Assembly: GCF_026967575.1 (NCBI RefSeq)
Contig: NZ_CP114054.1
Coordinates: 1,798,001 to 1,862,000, forward strand
Length of the DNA stretch: 64,000 nucleotides
Direction: 5' to 3'
Source of the DNA: Aurantiacibacter sp. MUD11
GTDB taxonomy: Bacteria; Pseudomonadota; Alphaproteobacteria; Sphingomonadales; Sphingomonadaceae
Shown here: positions 52,777 through 60,950 of the stretch, piece after piece
Numbering within the stretch: the first letter of the stretch is position 1
Layout: every line of letters starts with the position of its first letter
The notes under the pieces: model-generated
Database searches by the model: none
What the model saw: the letters and a program-made list of their open reading frames with translations, nothing else
Told to the model about the DNA's origin: nothing
Made by a program: the position numbers and the translations under genes

Positions 52777-53660
52777 GGCTGGCGCTTCGCCCGCCAGACC
52801 TTCCACAGGACGGCGGGCGCGGACAGTATCGGGTGCTTCTCGCGCCACGGCGTGACCTCCACCTTCACCCCGGTATGCCGCTCCACCTTCCAGGCGGCAT
52901 AGCGCCCCGCTCCGTCGAAGGTGCGCGTGGCCCGCACCAGCCGCGCGATGTTGAGAGCCTTGCCGAGCCGGCGGCGCTTGCGCCACCAGCGCAAGATGTC
53001 GCGGCGTTGCGCCTCGTCCAGCTGCGGCGTGAGGCGTTGTGCCTGTTGCGCAAACGGAACGTTCGCCGCCTCGAGGGCAGCCGGCAGAAGGCCCGCAAAA
53101 TGCTCGGCATTGAGGGTGAGGATGGAGTCCTCGCGCCCCGGCTTCTCCACCCGCAGTTCGGCGCGATAGGTCGCGCGGAACAGCGCCCGCCAATAGTCCG
53201 CTTCCTCGCCCTGCGGCGGGCCGACGGCGACGGCCAGCCGGGCGGCCGTGATCGCAGCCGCCTCGATGGCCTGTTGCACGGCGGTGCGCTGCTCCTCGTC
53301 GCGCGACCAGACCAGTGCGCTCGGCTGCACGAAGCGTGCCCAGATGGTGGTGTCGATGGTCTCGCCGCTGGCGGCCTCGGCGAATTTCGCCAGCGTCATC
53401 GTCGCGATCTTGGCACGCAACGTTTCGCCTTCGTGGTCCCACTCGCGATAGGACACGCGCGGCCACAGCCCGCGCTCCGGCTCGCCGGCGGTCAGCACGT
53501 AGAAATCGATCACGCCCTCGCGCAATCCGGTGCGCAGGTTGGAACCGTAGAACAGCACCGCCAGCGCCTCGCTTTCACCGGCAAGGCGCGCGGCAAAACC
53601 GGTGACGGCAGGATCGACAGTGCGGGAAAGCGCCGCGCCGACGCGCGACTGCAGGCTCAC
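52773..53660 (-). CDS. Nucleotidyltransferase-like protein, possible Tam41-type phosphatidate cytidylyltransferase
   Basis: 295 aa. A YGSNLRTG...VIDFYVL stretch (G39-S40, acidic D52) resembles the nucleotidyltransferase GS-x(n)-D motif and the YGSG...DF motif of Tam41 (MMP37), the soluble CDP-diacylglycerol synthase. A later WARFVQPSALVWS segment also fits. The gene overlaps the diacylglycerol-kinase-like gene by GTGA. DAG kinase makes phosphatidic acid, which a Tam41 enzyme would convert to CDP-DAG, so the pairing is coherent. Similarity is by eye and moderate; a different substrate is possible. Confidence 0.55.
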   Translation of the reverse strand: MSLQSRVGAALSRTVDPAVTGFAARLAGESEALAVLFYGSNLRTGLREGVIDFYVLTAGEPERGLWPRVSYREWDHEGETLRAKIATMTLAKFAEAASGETIDTTIWARFVQPSALVWSRDEEQRTAVQQAIEAAAITAARLAVAVGPPQGEEADYWRALFRATYRAELRVEKPGREDSILTLNAEHFAGLLPAALEAANVPFAQQAQRLTPQLDEAQRRDILRWWRKRRRLGKALNIARLVRATRTFDGAGRYAAWKVERHTGVKVEVTPWREKHPILSAPAVLWKVWRAKRQP

Positions 53661-54685
53661 GGAACGACGAAGCGCAGCTTCGGACCGGCGGTCAGGCGAT
53701 AGTTACCGGCCGGGAAAGCCTCGCCATCAAGGATAAATGCCTCGGCGATATCGAGCTCGATCGCGCTGTCCCCGAACAGGTGGATGCCGCGGTCCAGCGT
53801 CCGCTGGCTGGGCTTGCCGCGCATGATCGCGCCAAGCCGCAACAGCAGGCTGCGGCGGGGATTGTCGAACACCGCCAGACGCAGCACGTCCTTCACCTTG
53901 TGGAACGGGTCCAGCCCGGCCGGAAAGCTCTGCAGCGTGGAGGCGAACAGCAGGTAACGCTCGTCGGCAGGCAGGCCGCCGCAGTGTTTCAGTTCCTCGC
54001 CGTTGCTGCGACGAAGGCGCATGTGGGTGCCGCGACGCCAGGCATTGCCGGCGCGACCGAACAGCGCCTGCAGCACGCTCCAGCCGGCGGTCACGCCGAC
54101 CACGGCGGCATTGAAAGCGCCCAGCTTGTGGCTGCGCTGTCCCAATGCGATGGCGCGGTTGAACACGCCGCCACCCAGGACGAAACCGCGCACTTGCGCC
54201 TTCTCGTCATCACGCTGGGCAATCACCAGCGGCTGGCGGCGGGTGAGGGTGCCGCGCTCGGCCGCGGCGATGGCATCATCGAGCGTCCACTCGGTAGGAA
54301 TGCCAAGGTCATGCGCCAGGGCATTGGTCTTGCCGTTGGGCACGACGATCAGCATCGGCCAGGCATCGCCGAAGATGCCGGCGCCGCAGGTCAGCACGTC
54401 GCGCACGGTGCCATCGCCACCGTCGATGGCGATGTAATCGACACGCTTGGCAGCGAAGTCGGCGAGGATGCCGGGCAGCTCGCTGCGGCGGCGCGGAGTC
54501 GCCAGCAGCACGTTGTCGCGCTGGGCATCAAAGGCGTTGCGCGCCTCGTTGCGATGGCTGCGGGAATTGCGGATCAGGCCGACCAGCGGCTTCGCACGCA
54601 CGGGGGAGAGCGCATAGTCGTTCGCCGCGACAGGAATCGCGTCGACTTGCGGCAGGCGCTCGAATAGATGAATAGAACCGCGCAT
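53657..54685 (-). CDS. Diacylglycerol/lipid kinase-family protein
   Basis: 342 aa. IDGGDGTVRDVL (GGDGT at 89-93) is the DAGK catalytic-domain nucleotide motif, with VVPNGKTNALA and an N-terminal RNSRSHRN for phosphate binding. It probably phosphorylates diacylglycerol or a related lipid at the inner membrane. It is translated first in a two-gene unit with the Tam41-like gene. Confidence 0.85.
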   Translation of the reverse strand: MRGSIHLFERLPQVDAIPVAANDYALSPVRAKPLVGLIRNSRSHRNEARNAFDAQRDNVLLATPRRRSELPGILADFAAKRVDYIAIDGGDGTVRDVLTCGAGIFGDAWPMLIVVPNGKTNALAHDLGIPTEWTLDDAIAAAERGTLTRRQPLVIAQRDDEKAQVRGFVLGGGVFNRAIALGQRSHKLGAFNAAVVGVTAGWSVLQALFGRAGNAWRRGTHMRLRRSNGEELKHCGGLPADERYLLFASTLQSFPAGLDPFHKVKDVLRLAVFDNPRRSLLLRLGAIMRGKPSQRTLDRGIHLFGDSAIELDIAEAFILDGEAFPAGNYRLTAGPKLRFVVP

Positions 54686-54881
54686 TACCTGCTCGCCTTA
54701 CACATGGGGCCTCGCCAAATGCTACGCTTTTTGTGCAAATGACCGATTTGTGTCGTCCATCTGCAACACGTGTCGGCGCAACTGTTGTGAATTCGCATCG
54801 GGCGGCACTTGAGTTACTGTGTCCCGCAGATGCGAAGTGGGTAGCCGCTCGAAACTTTCAACCCGATGAAGGAACCGCTTG

Positions 54882-56093
54882 ATGCTGACCGAGGAACTGC
54901 TGGCACTGGCTCGCAACCATGAAGGCGAAATCACCCGCCTGCGCCGCGCCATCCATGCCGAGCCGGAACTGGGCCTCGAAACGCCCAAGACCCTGGCCAA
55001 GGTGAAAGAGGCGCTGGCCGACTTGCCGCTGGAATGGCACGAGGGGCCATCCTGCACCGGGGCCGTGGCGGTACTGAGAGGCGCCCAGCCGGGCCGCAGC
55101 GTGCTGCTGCGCGGCGACATGGACGCCTTGCCGATGAGCGAGAATACCGGGCTCGACTTCGCCTCCACCATTCCCGGCCGCATGCATGCCTGCGGCCATG
55201 ATGCCCACACCGCCATGCTGGCCGGTGCCGCCCGCGTGCTCGCCGGCAAGCGCGATCAGCTCGCGGGCGAGGTGCGCTTCATGTTCCAGCCGGGCGAGGA
55301 AGGCTTCCACGGCGCGCGCTTCATGCTGGAGGACGGGCTGCTGGGCGGCACCGCCGACTATCCGCTGCCCGATGCCGCCTTTGCCCTGCATGTCTGGCCC
55401 AATGCCCCGCATGGCCGGGTGGAAGGGCGCGCCGGGCCGATGATGGCCTCTGCCGACATGATCGAGATCACCGTCACCGGGCGCGGCGGCCATGCCTCGC
55501 TGCCGCACGACACGGTTGACCCTGTACCGGTAGGCGCGGAAATCGTCATCGCCCTGCAGACCATGATCACCCGCCGGTTCGCCGCGACCGAGGCGACCGT
55601 GCTCACCATCGGCAAGATCGAGGCGGGCACCACCAACAACGTCATCCCCGACAGCTGCTACCTGCTCGGCACGATCCGCACCCTGACGCCCGAACGGCGC
55701 AAGGCGGTGCAGGACGCCGCGCGGCAGGTGGCGGAACATATCGCCAAGGCGCACCAGTGCACGGCCGAGGTGAAGATCACCCCCGGCTTCCCGCCCACGC
55801 TCAACGATGGTCGTGCCATCGACCTCGGCAAGGCCGTCGCGCTGGAGCTTGGCGGCGAGGAGCCCTGGGCCGAACGCCCCGCCCCCACCATGGGCGCGGA
55901 GGACTTCTCCTACGTGCTGGAAAAGGTGCCGGGCGCGATGTTCTTCCTCGGCGTGGCCGCCGAAGGCGTCGACTGGCAGGGCTGCTGCGGCCTGCACTCC
56001 AGCCACATGGTGCTGGACGAACAGGTCATGCCCAAGGGCAGCGCCTTCCTCGCCGGTTGTGCAGTGAAGTTCCTGGAGCACGGCTGGGCCTAG
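54882..56093 (+). CDS. M20-family metallopeptidase (amidohydrolase, hippurate/IAA-amino-acid hydrolase-like)
   Basis: 403 aa. GDMDALPM, MHACGHDAHTAML, PGEEGFHGARFM and the C-terminal MGAEDFSY motif give the dinuclear zinc site and dimerisation pattern of the M20D group. The ATG at 54882 follows GAAGGA; a TTG at 54879 is directly before it. No signal peptide. Members hydrolyse N-acyl amino acids; the substrate here is unknown. Confidence 0.92.
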   Translation: MLTEELLALARNHEGEITRLRRAIHAEPELGLETPKTLAKVKEALADLPLEWHEGPSCTGAVAVLRGAQPGRSVLLRGDMDALPMSENTGLDFASTIPGRMHACGHDAHTAMLAGAARVLAGKRDQLAGEVRFMFQPGEEGFHGARFMLEDGLLGGTADYPLPDAAFALHVWPNAPHGRVEGRAGPMMASADMIEITVTGRGGHASLPHDTVDPVPVGAEIVIALQTMITRRFAATEATVLTIGKIEAGTTNNVIPDSCYLLGTIRTLTPERRKAVQDAARQVAEHIAKAHQCTAEVKITPGFPPTLNDGRAIDLGKAVALELGGEEPWAERPAPTMGAEDFSYVLEKVPGAMFFLGVAAEGVDWQGCCGLHSSHMVLDEQVMPKGSAFLAGCAVKFLEHGWA

Positions 56094-56114
56094 CCAGCTG
56101 CGCGCCGCACAGGA

Positions 56115-56165
56115 CTTCGGCGTCACCGTCTGCCGCCCGCAGCGCGGTCAGAGGTGGCGCCGAAG
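56115..56165. terminator. Long-armed hairpin between convergent genes
   Basis: 13-bp arms (56115-56127 and 56153-56165, one G-T pair) around a 25-base loop, between the M20 gene and the TonB-like gene. No T-run follows, so it is only a candidate terminator. Confidence 0.4.
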
Positions 56166-56183
56166 AACTCTCGCCTGGGAGAA

Positions 56184-56684
56184 TCAGGAACGGGTCGCCG
56201 GAACCATCGTGATGGCGAGCACCTGCGGGTCGAGAGCGCCCGAGGCGACCAGTGCGGCATTCTCGTCGGCCACACGCTCCACCAGTCGCTCAGCTTCTCG
56301 CTCGCTGTTCGCGAACACGATGGTCAGGAGTACGTCCTGGCCGCCATCGTCCGCCGACCGCGAGGAGCCGAGGTTGTCGAGGCGTTGCACAGCCCGCAAG
56401 GCGGCGTGGTCCATGCGCACGCTTCCCGAATCCTCGAAGAGCCGCACTTGCTCGGCCCGGCCTTCGGCATTGGCGACGAATTGCACCTTCACCACACCTG
56501 CCTCGCGGATGCCGCCGGGGTAGGGAGTGCGATACAGCTGGCGGTCGAGTTCGCGTTCGATGTTCGAAACGAATGTCGCTCGCTCAGGCTGAACGAGGAT
56601 AGTCCCCTCTTCCACCGTATCCTGGGCGTAGAGCGGGGCGCCGAATACGGCGATCGCGATTGTAGCGGTAACAAGCTTTTTCAT
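56184..56684 (-). CDS. Secreted protein with TonB C-terminal-like domain
   Basis: 166 aa. Signal peptide MKKLVTATIAIAVFGAPLYAQ is followed by a domain with YPGGIREAGVVKVQFVANAEGRAEQVRLFEDSGSVRMDHAALRAVQ, the usual energy-transducer TonB C-terminal fold. It has no N-terminal transmembrane anchor or proline-rich spacer, so it is not a full TonB. It may be a periplasmic binding or modulating protein. Confidence 0.75.
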   Translation of the reverse strand: MKKLVTATIAIAVFGAPLYAQDTVEEGTILVQPERATFVSNIERELDRQLYRTPYPGGIREAGVVKVQFVANAEGRAEQVRLFEDSGSVRMDHAALRAVQRLDNLGSSRSADDGGQDVLLTIVFANSEREAERLVERVADENAALVASGALDPQVLAITMVPATRS

Positions 56685-57042
56685 CAGATCATCCTTTCTT
56701 CAAAGAGATGATCGGCCACAGTATAAAGCGCGCCCCGCGCGTCCCTAAATCAGGGCGTGTTTGACCTAAGGTCGATCACATCGGAGCGTCTGCGGACCAC
56801 TTCCGACGCAAGTCCTGTCCGCCCCAAATGCGGCGAATATTGGGCGATTGGCTATCTTTGAACTATTCCACCGGCGCTGCGATTGCCCGTTTTCCTTGTT
56901 TGAAACAAAATGCCGCGAGGCTTAATGTTCTTATTAAGTTTTAATTCTGACAGGCTTCTTGAAATATCCGCGAACGAATCGTGCCTGTTCTCATTCGCCT
57001 TGCATGCGAAACGAATGGCGATTGCCCAGGCTTGCGGAAAAA
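56685..57042. other. AT-richer gene-free interval left of the integrated element
   Basis: About 360 bases without a convincing ORF. It is richer in A/T than the flanking chromosome (for example TTATTAAGTTTTAATTC around 56931-56947). It is the original downstream flank of the tRNA-Arg gene before insertion. A run of A residues at 57036-57041, T-tract on the minus strand, would have ended the tRNA transcript. I see no RNA gene in it. Confidence 0.5.
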
Positions 57043-57088
57043 CTGGCGCACCCGACAGGATTCGAACCTGTGACCTCTGCCTTCGGAG
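57043..57088 (-). repeat. attL-type direct repeat: displaced 3' part of tRNA-Arg
   Basis: 46 bases identical to 63612-63657, covering the acceptor 3' strand with CCA, the T arm, variable loop and anticodon arm down to the anticodon of tRNA-Arg. After this point only scattered matches continue. There is no 5' half, so it cannot encode a tRNA. Confidence 0.92.
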
Positions 57089-57190
57089 TGCAGGGAAACA
57101 CCATAATCCTGAACAATCCCGGACACTCAAACCATTGGAAAGTCGAAGCCCTCAGTCTTGCGCCGTCCCATTCCATCCGGCATTGTATTC

Positions 57191-57209
57191 CATACGGATT
57201 ACATACGGA
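57191..57209. promoter_or_regulatory. Candidate integrase arm sites, left end: CATACGGA twice, 11 bp apart
   Basis: CATACGGA occurs at 57191-57198 and 57202-57209, one helical turn apart, between attL and the integrase start. A CATAC pair with the same 11-bp period lies near the right repeat (63560-63577). Symmetric arm-type sites next to both ends are typical for tyrosine integrases or their excisionase. Inference from repeat geometry. Confidence 0.4.
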
Positions 57210-57229
57210 ACGAAATTGGGCGGCTGGAA

Positions 57230-58390
57230 ATGGCGACAGACCTCAGCAAAGTAGGAGAGCGTGAGAGGCTGAAGCCAAGACGAGAGCCTTACTGGCAACG
57301 ACTTCACGCGGGTTGCTTTCTGGGCTTCAGGCCATCGAAGCGCGGCGGCCCCGGCACCTGGATTGCCCGCGCCTATGACGAGGACGCAGGGAAATATCGT
57401 GTCAAATCGCTTGGCGACTTCGGCGCCAAGCAAGGCAACGAGAGGTTCAAGCTCGCCAAAGATGCGGCGGAAGCGCTGGCGGAGCTTGTGGAAGCTGGCG
57501 GCGAGATTCGCGCAAATGTGGAAACCGTTGCCGATGCCTGTCGGGCCTATTCCGAGAGCCGATCCGAGGCCGAGGCGCGCTTCAAGCGCTATGTCTATGG
57601 CGATCCGCTCGGCAAGGTGAAGTTGGATAAACTGCGCCGTCGCCATGTGGCTGAATGGCGCAAGCGGCTGGAGGAAACGCCTTCGCTGGTGAGCCGTAAC
57701 AAAGAGGGTGAGAAGCGCACTCGCACCCGCGCGCCCTCAACCGTCAACCGCGATATGGCTATATTGCGGGCTGCACTGGCCAAGGTGCTTTCGCCCGGTG
57801 CGCCGAATAGCGAAGGAGCATGGCAGGAAGCGCTTAAGTCCGTTCCCAATGCCAACGGGCGGCGCACCCTCTATCTGGATCGCAGCCAGCGCAAAAAATT
57901 GCTGGAGGCAATCAACAGTAAAGCCGCGCCGTTTGTGCGGGCACTCTGCCTGCTGCCGCTTCGGCCCGGTGCAATGGCGGCGCTAACGGCTGGCGACTTC
58001 GACAAGCGCACTTCCGAACTCACCATCGGTAAGGACAAGACTGGCAAACCCCGCCGCATTCAATTGCCAGCCGAAGCGGCCAAGCTGTTTGCGGAGCAGG
58101 CCAAGGACAAGCTGCCCGGTGCGCCCCTCTTTATGCGCGCCAATGGCACAGCTTGGGACAAGCACAGTTGGAAGTTGCCTATCGCTGCGGCGGTGAAGGT
58201 GGCTGGCCTGCCGGACGGGGCGACTGCTTACACGCTGCGGCATAGCACCATCACGGACCTTGTGAGCGCTGGGCTGCCCTTGCTCACCATCGCCCAAATC
58301 TCGGGCACCAGCGCCGAAATGATTGAGCGACATTATGGGCACCTCGCCAGCGATGCAGCCGTTAAGGCACTTGGCGAGTTGGCGCTGTGA
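57230..58390 (+). CDS. Tyrosine-type site-specific integrase
   Basis: 386 aa. The C-terminal catalytic domain has LLPLRPGAMAAL (first Arg), YTLRHSTITDL (Arg and His; the usual first His is Tyr) and GTSAEMIERHYGHL with the nucleophilic Tyr. The N-terminal part holds a SAM-like core-binding domain (about residues 95-190). It would catalyse recombination at the tRNA-Arg repeat. The ATG at 57230 is chosen; a frame from 57158 runs back towards attL. Its stop overlaps the next gene as GTGA. Confidence 0.95.
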   Translation: MATDLSKVGERERLKPRREPYWQRLHAGCFLGFRPSKRGGPGTWIARAYDEDAGKYRVKSLGDFGAKQGNERFKLAKDAAEALAELVEAGGEIRANVETVADACRAYSESRSEAEARFKRYVYGDPLGKVKLDKLRRRHVAEWRKRLEETPSLVSRNKEGEKRTRTRAPSTVNRDMAILRAALAKVLSPGAPNSEGAWQEALKSVPNANGRRTLYLDRSQRKKLLEAINSKAAPFVRALCLLPLRPGAMAALTAGDFDKRTSELTIGKDKTGKPRRIQLPAEAAKLFAEQAKDKLPGAPLFMRANGTAWDKHSWKLPIAAAVKVAGLPDGATAYTLRHSTITDLVSAGLPLLTIAQISGTSAEMIERHYGHLASDAAVKALGELAL

Positions 58391-59067
58391 CCAAGGAAAA
58401 CAATCCCGGCTGGCCAGACCCAACTGATTGGGCCCTGCGGCTGCACGATGTGCTCGAGAAAATCGGCGCGGATTATCATTCGACGCCTTGGGAAGTCGCA
58501 AATGATCCCGAAGAATTTGCTGGCTTGAATCTCAAGCAAGCGCGTGCCGCCGAAGCTTTGCTGGCGATCCACACTGCGTTGCGCGAATTGCCGCCATTCG
58601 AAAAGTCGAAGGGCGCTGCAGTTCTTCACGATGTGGCAGGTGCCCTCAGGGATGTCGTAATGGGCGGCTCACCACGCTTGTTCAAATCTGCACGTCCTGG
58701 AGGGCCTGGAGGCGACGGCATCCACCGAAACTATGTGAAGGTCTTTGTCGTGCTCGCAGTGCGCTTCTTGAGAGAAGCACATGGGTTGTCCGAAGGTGCC
58801 GCAAGAACGGCGGTTGCCGAAAGATTTTCGCAAGCAGGAGCAACGGGTAGGAAAGGCAATCCTTTGAGCGCATCCACTGTGAAAGAGTGGTGCGACAAAG
58901 CGCACCCTCTTTCTTCGAATCACGAAGACGTTCGGATTCACGAAAGGGTCGAGGCCCGCTTACAGGAATTTCGAGATGATCCGCACTGGCCCGGAGACTT
59001 TGACGAGGCCCTAGCTTGGATCGAGCGGATCGCTTCAGACCCTCTGCTTTCCTCGAAATACGGTTAA
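58387..59067 (+). CDS. Hypothetical island protein, 226 aa
   Basis: GTG start overlapping the integrase stop (GTGA). The middle contains RNYVKVFVVLAVRFLREAHGLSEGAARTAVAERFSQAGATGR, which looks helical and could be part of a small HTH-like domain; STVKEWCD follows. No membrane segment or signal peptide. I do not recognise a family. Coupling to the integrase suggests a role in integration, regulation or element maintenance. Confidence 0.7.
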   Translation: MTKENNPGWPDPTDWALRLHDVLEKIGADYHSTPWEVANDPEEFAGLNLKQARAAEALLAIHTALRELPPFEKSKGAAVLHDVAGALRDVVMGGSPRLFKSARPGGPGGDGIHRNYVKVFVVLAVRFLREAHGLSEGAARTAVAERFSQAGATGRKGNPLSASTVKEWCDKAHPLSSNHEDVRIHERVEARLQEFRDDPHWPGDFDEALAWIERIASDPLLSSKYG

Positions 59068-59145
59068 CCCCCCTAATTCCGCGTCCTAATCCATGCAGAT
59101 TCCTTTGTGTCCGCAGCGTCGCGGCAGGCTACAAAGGAAATGCAA

Positions 59146-59337
59146 ATGGAAATGAACCCCATTGCAGTTACGATACCGCAAGCTGTTCAGGCTTCGGGTT
59201 TATCAAGAAGCGCTCTTTACGAGGCCATGAAGCGGGGCGATCTTACCGCGCGTAAGGCAGGGCGGCGCACGTTGATCGCGTTCGCTGATCTTGAAGCCTA
59301 CCTCGCCAGTCTTCCCACCTATCAGGCGGGAGCGTGA
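59146..59337 (+). CDS. AlpA/excisionase-like helix-turn-helix protein
   Basis: About 63 aa. TIPQAVQASGLSRSALYEAMKRGDLTARKAGRRTLIAFADLEAYLASL is the MerR/excisionase-type HTH-17 fold. Such proteins direct excision or activate the integrase. AAAGGA (59134-59139) sits seven bases before ATG 59146; in-frame ATGs at 59140 and 59152 are alternatives. An inverted repeat CCTTTGT/ACAAAGG (59102-59137) lies just upstream. Confidence 0.9.
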   Translation: MEMNPIAVTIPQAVQASGLSRSALYEAMKRGDLTARKAGRRTLIAFADLEAYLASLPTYQAGA

Positions 59338-59340
59338 ACT

Positions 59341-59529
59341 ATGTCCCCACATATGCAAAACCCCGGCGTGCAGGCCGGGGTCTCGCGCGATCCAATTGGT
59401 GTCAGTTCGCGTATTCCTCTTACCGCCCCGGACTGGCGCTGGCAACTTGTTGCCTCCCGCTATCGCCTGCCATCCTCGATGGCGCGGCAAGTGGATTGGC
59501 ACTGTTATGGGGAGGCGCACAATGGCTGA
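59341..59529 (+). CDS. Small hypothetical island protein, 62 aa
   Basis: ATG at 59341, three bases after the AlpA-like stop; ends at 59529, overlapping the next ORF by eight bases. Rich in Arg, Ser and Pro and contains WRWQLVASRYRLPSSMARQVDWHCYGE. No family recognised. Operon-like spacing supports it being real, but it is small. Confidence 0.5.
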   Translation: MSPHMQNPGVQAGVSRDPIGVSSRIPLTAPDWRWQLVASRYRLPSSMARQVDWHCYGEAHNG

Positions 59530-59725
59530 GCGCGCCTTTCCCAATCACCGGGCAGCGGCGCTTGCCTTGCTCAACGGAGACAATCACCTCACACGCAAGG
59601 CGGGGCAGTTTCTCGGCCAGCTAGCGGTTGATACAACGCCCCTGAGCGATGCTCAGGCCGATTGGTTGGCAAAGCTGCTGGAACGTGCCGAATTGCCCCC
59701 TGTGGCGGCTGGAGGTGCCCTGTGA
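59522..59725 (+). CDS. Small hypothetical island protein, 67 aa
   Basis: ATG at 59522 (MAERAFPNHRAAALALLNGD). A helical C-terminal half, LSDAQADWLAKLLERAELPPV, resembles short phage-type proteins. Overlaps both neighbours (8 and 4 bases). Family not recognised. Confidence 0.6.
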   Translation: MAERAFPNHRAAALALLNGDNHLTRKAGQFLGQLAVDTTPLSDAQADWLAKLLERAELPPVAAGGAL

Positions 59726-60012
59726 GCGCTTATCCAGATGCACCGGGCCATCGGAACGTGGAAACCTCCATCGCCGCTGCAAACGCGCTAATGCCGAAAC
59801 TGGGGCGCTTGCAGCGAATGGCACACGAGGCGATCCGCGCGGCGGGCTGGCTTGGCCTCACCGCAGATGAATTGGCCGAACGGCTGGAAATGGATCGCTA
59901 TTCGATCCAGCCGCGCACCAGCGAATTGAAGCGAAAGGGGCTTATCCGGGACAGCGGCCAGCGCAGGCCGAATGCAACCGGAAAGCAGGCTATCGTCTGG
60001 GTAGCCAAATGA
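59722..60012 (+). CDS. Winged-helix (MarR-like) phage-type protein
   Basis: 96 aa from GTG 59722, overlapping the previous stop as GTGA. The second half, AGWLGLTADELAERLEMDRYSIQPRTSELKRKGLIRDSG, is a clear winged-helix DNA-binding motif with a wing ending in KQAIVWV. Similar small proteins are common in prophages next to replication genes. It likely regulates the Rep-like gene just downstream (ATGA overlap). Confidence 0.75.
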   Translation: MSAYPDAPGHRNVETSIAAANALMPKLGRLQRMAHEAIRAAGWLGLTADELAERLEMDRYSIQPRTSELKRKGLIRDSGQRRPNATGKQAIVWVAK

Positions 60013-60845
60013 GGGATGCCGCCATGCACAAGCAGCCTGCCTGCCAGCGGCATGGCGGCACCTTTGAAACTTCGCCGCGCGTTGCAAAAGGTGAAGTTTC
60101 ATTGGTGCAGCCACCGTTTAATAACGGCGAAAAGCGGGCATTTCCCGATCATGGCACGGCACCTGCAATAGATTACTCTAATCTAGGTGTGCCAGCCGAC
60201 TTGCCTAAGCGAACCGGCAGAGGCGGAGCGCGCAACCGCGCAGACCGGGAAAGTCATGCCCTGCATCTAGGGCAGGTGGCCAATCTGAGAGACGCCTTTG
60301 ATCACTCGGCAGTTATCGGCCTGCCCTTCACCCGAATGATCACAATCCACTGGGAAGCAGCTGGAGTGCCTTTGGCGGGCATGGCGAAGGCCACCGGCGC
60401 GTTTATCGGGCTTATGTCAAAAACCCTCGCCAGGTATGGCTGCGCGACAGCCTATGTTTGGGTTCACGAGGGCGGCGAAAGGAAAGGCGGGCACTGTCAC
60501 ATGCTCGTCCATGTGCCAGCCGAACTTACCGAAGTTGTCTCCAAGTTGCAGCGCGGCTGGCTTCGCCGGATCACGGGCAGGGCCTACCGCAAAGGTGTCA
60601 TCCTGAGCAGGCCGATTGGTGGGCGACGGGGCATGGAGGTCGACAACCCCGAGCTGCATGCAGTCAACCTGGAGGTTGCCTTTGGCTACATCTGCAAGGC
60701 CGCATCTCAGACCGTGCTGGATCACTTCGACATTGATCGCCTGCACGAACCGGGCGGGCTGGTGATCGGCAAACGATGTGGCACCTCACAAAACACTGGT
60801 GCGAAGGCCAGAAATACTAGCGAACAAGAAACGGCCTCCGCCTGA
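60009..60845 (+). CDS. Rep-like protein with HUH-type motifs
   Basis: 278 aa. GGHCHMLVHVP (H-x-H with hydrophobic flanks) around residue 161 is like motif 2 of rolling-circle Rep and relaxases. VAFGYICKAAS near 232 supplies a YxxK motif as in motif 3. The order and spacing match replication initiators of small plasmids and inovirus-type phages. No transmembrane or helicase domain is seen. This suggests the element can replicate by rolling circle after excision. Similarity is by motif only. Confidence 0.6.
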   Translation: MRDAAMHKQPACQRHGGTFETSPRVAKGEVSLVQPPFNNGEKRAFPDHGTAPAIDYSNLGVPADLPKRTGRGGARNRADRESHALHLGQVANLRDAFDHSAVIGLPFTRMITIHWEAAGVPLAGMAKATGAFIGLMSKTLARYGCATAYVWVHEGGERKGGHCHMLVHVPAELTEVVSKLQRGWLRRITGRAYRKGVILSRPIGGRRGMEVDNPELHAVNLEVAFGYICKAASQTVLDHFDIDRLHEPGGLVIGKRCGTSQNTGAKARNTSEQETASA

Positions 60846-60950
60846 TAATACAGGCGAAAACAGGCGGTCTATTCGCGCATTCGACGCGCGCGAGCGCGCA
60901 AATTGAACTTTCTGCGACAAACCTGTTTCGCTTCATTGTCAGCTCCTGGT
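60846..60950. other. Repeat-bearing gap between rep-like gene and cargo block
   Basis: This 105-base gap has ACAGGCG twice in a short tandem (60854-60873) and an 8-bp inverted repeat AATTGAAC/GTTCAATT (60901-60908 and 60949-60956). A replication origin or terminator is possible; no ORF is seen. Confidence 0.35.

Noticed and set aside
54722..55249. 175-codon minus-strand frame between the DAG-kinase-like gene and the M20 gene
   Set aside because: It lies antisense to the M20 coding region, has no ribosome-binding site and no domain; it is a shadow ORF.
57043..57088. A second functional tRNA-Arg gene
   Set aside because: Only the 3' part from the anticodon region to CCA is present; there is no 5' acceptor or D arm, so it is the displaced repeat.
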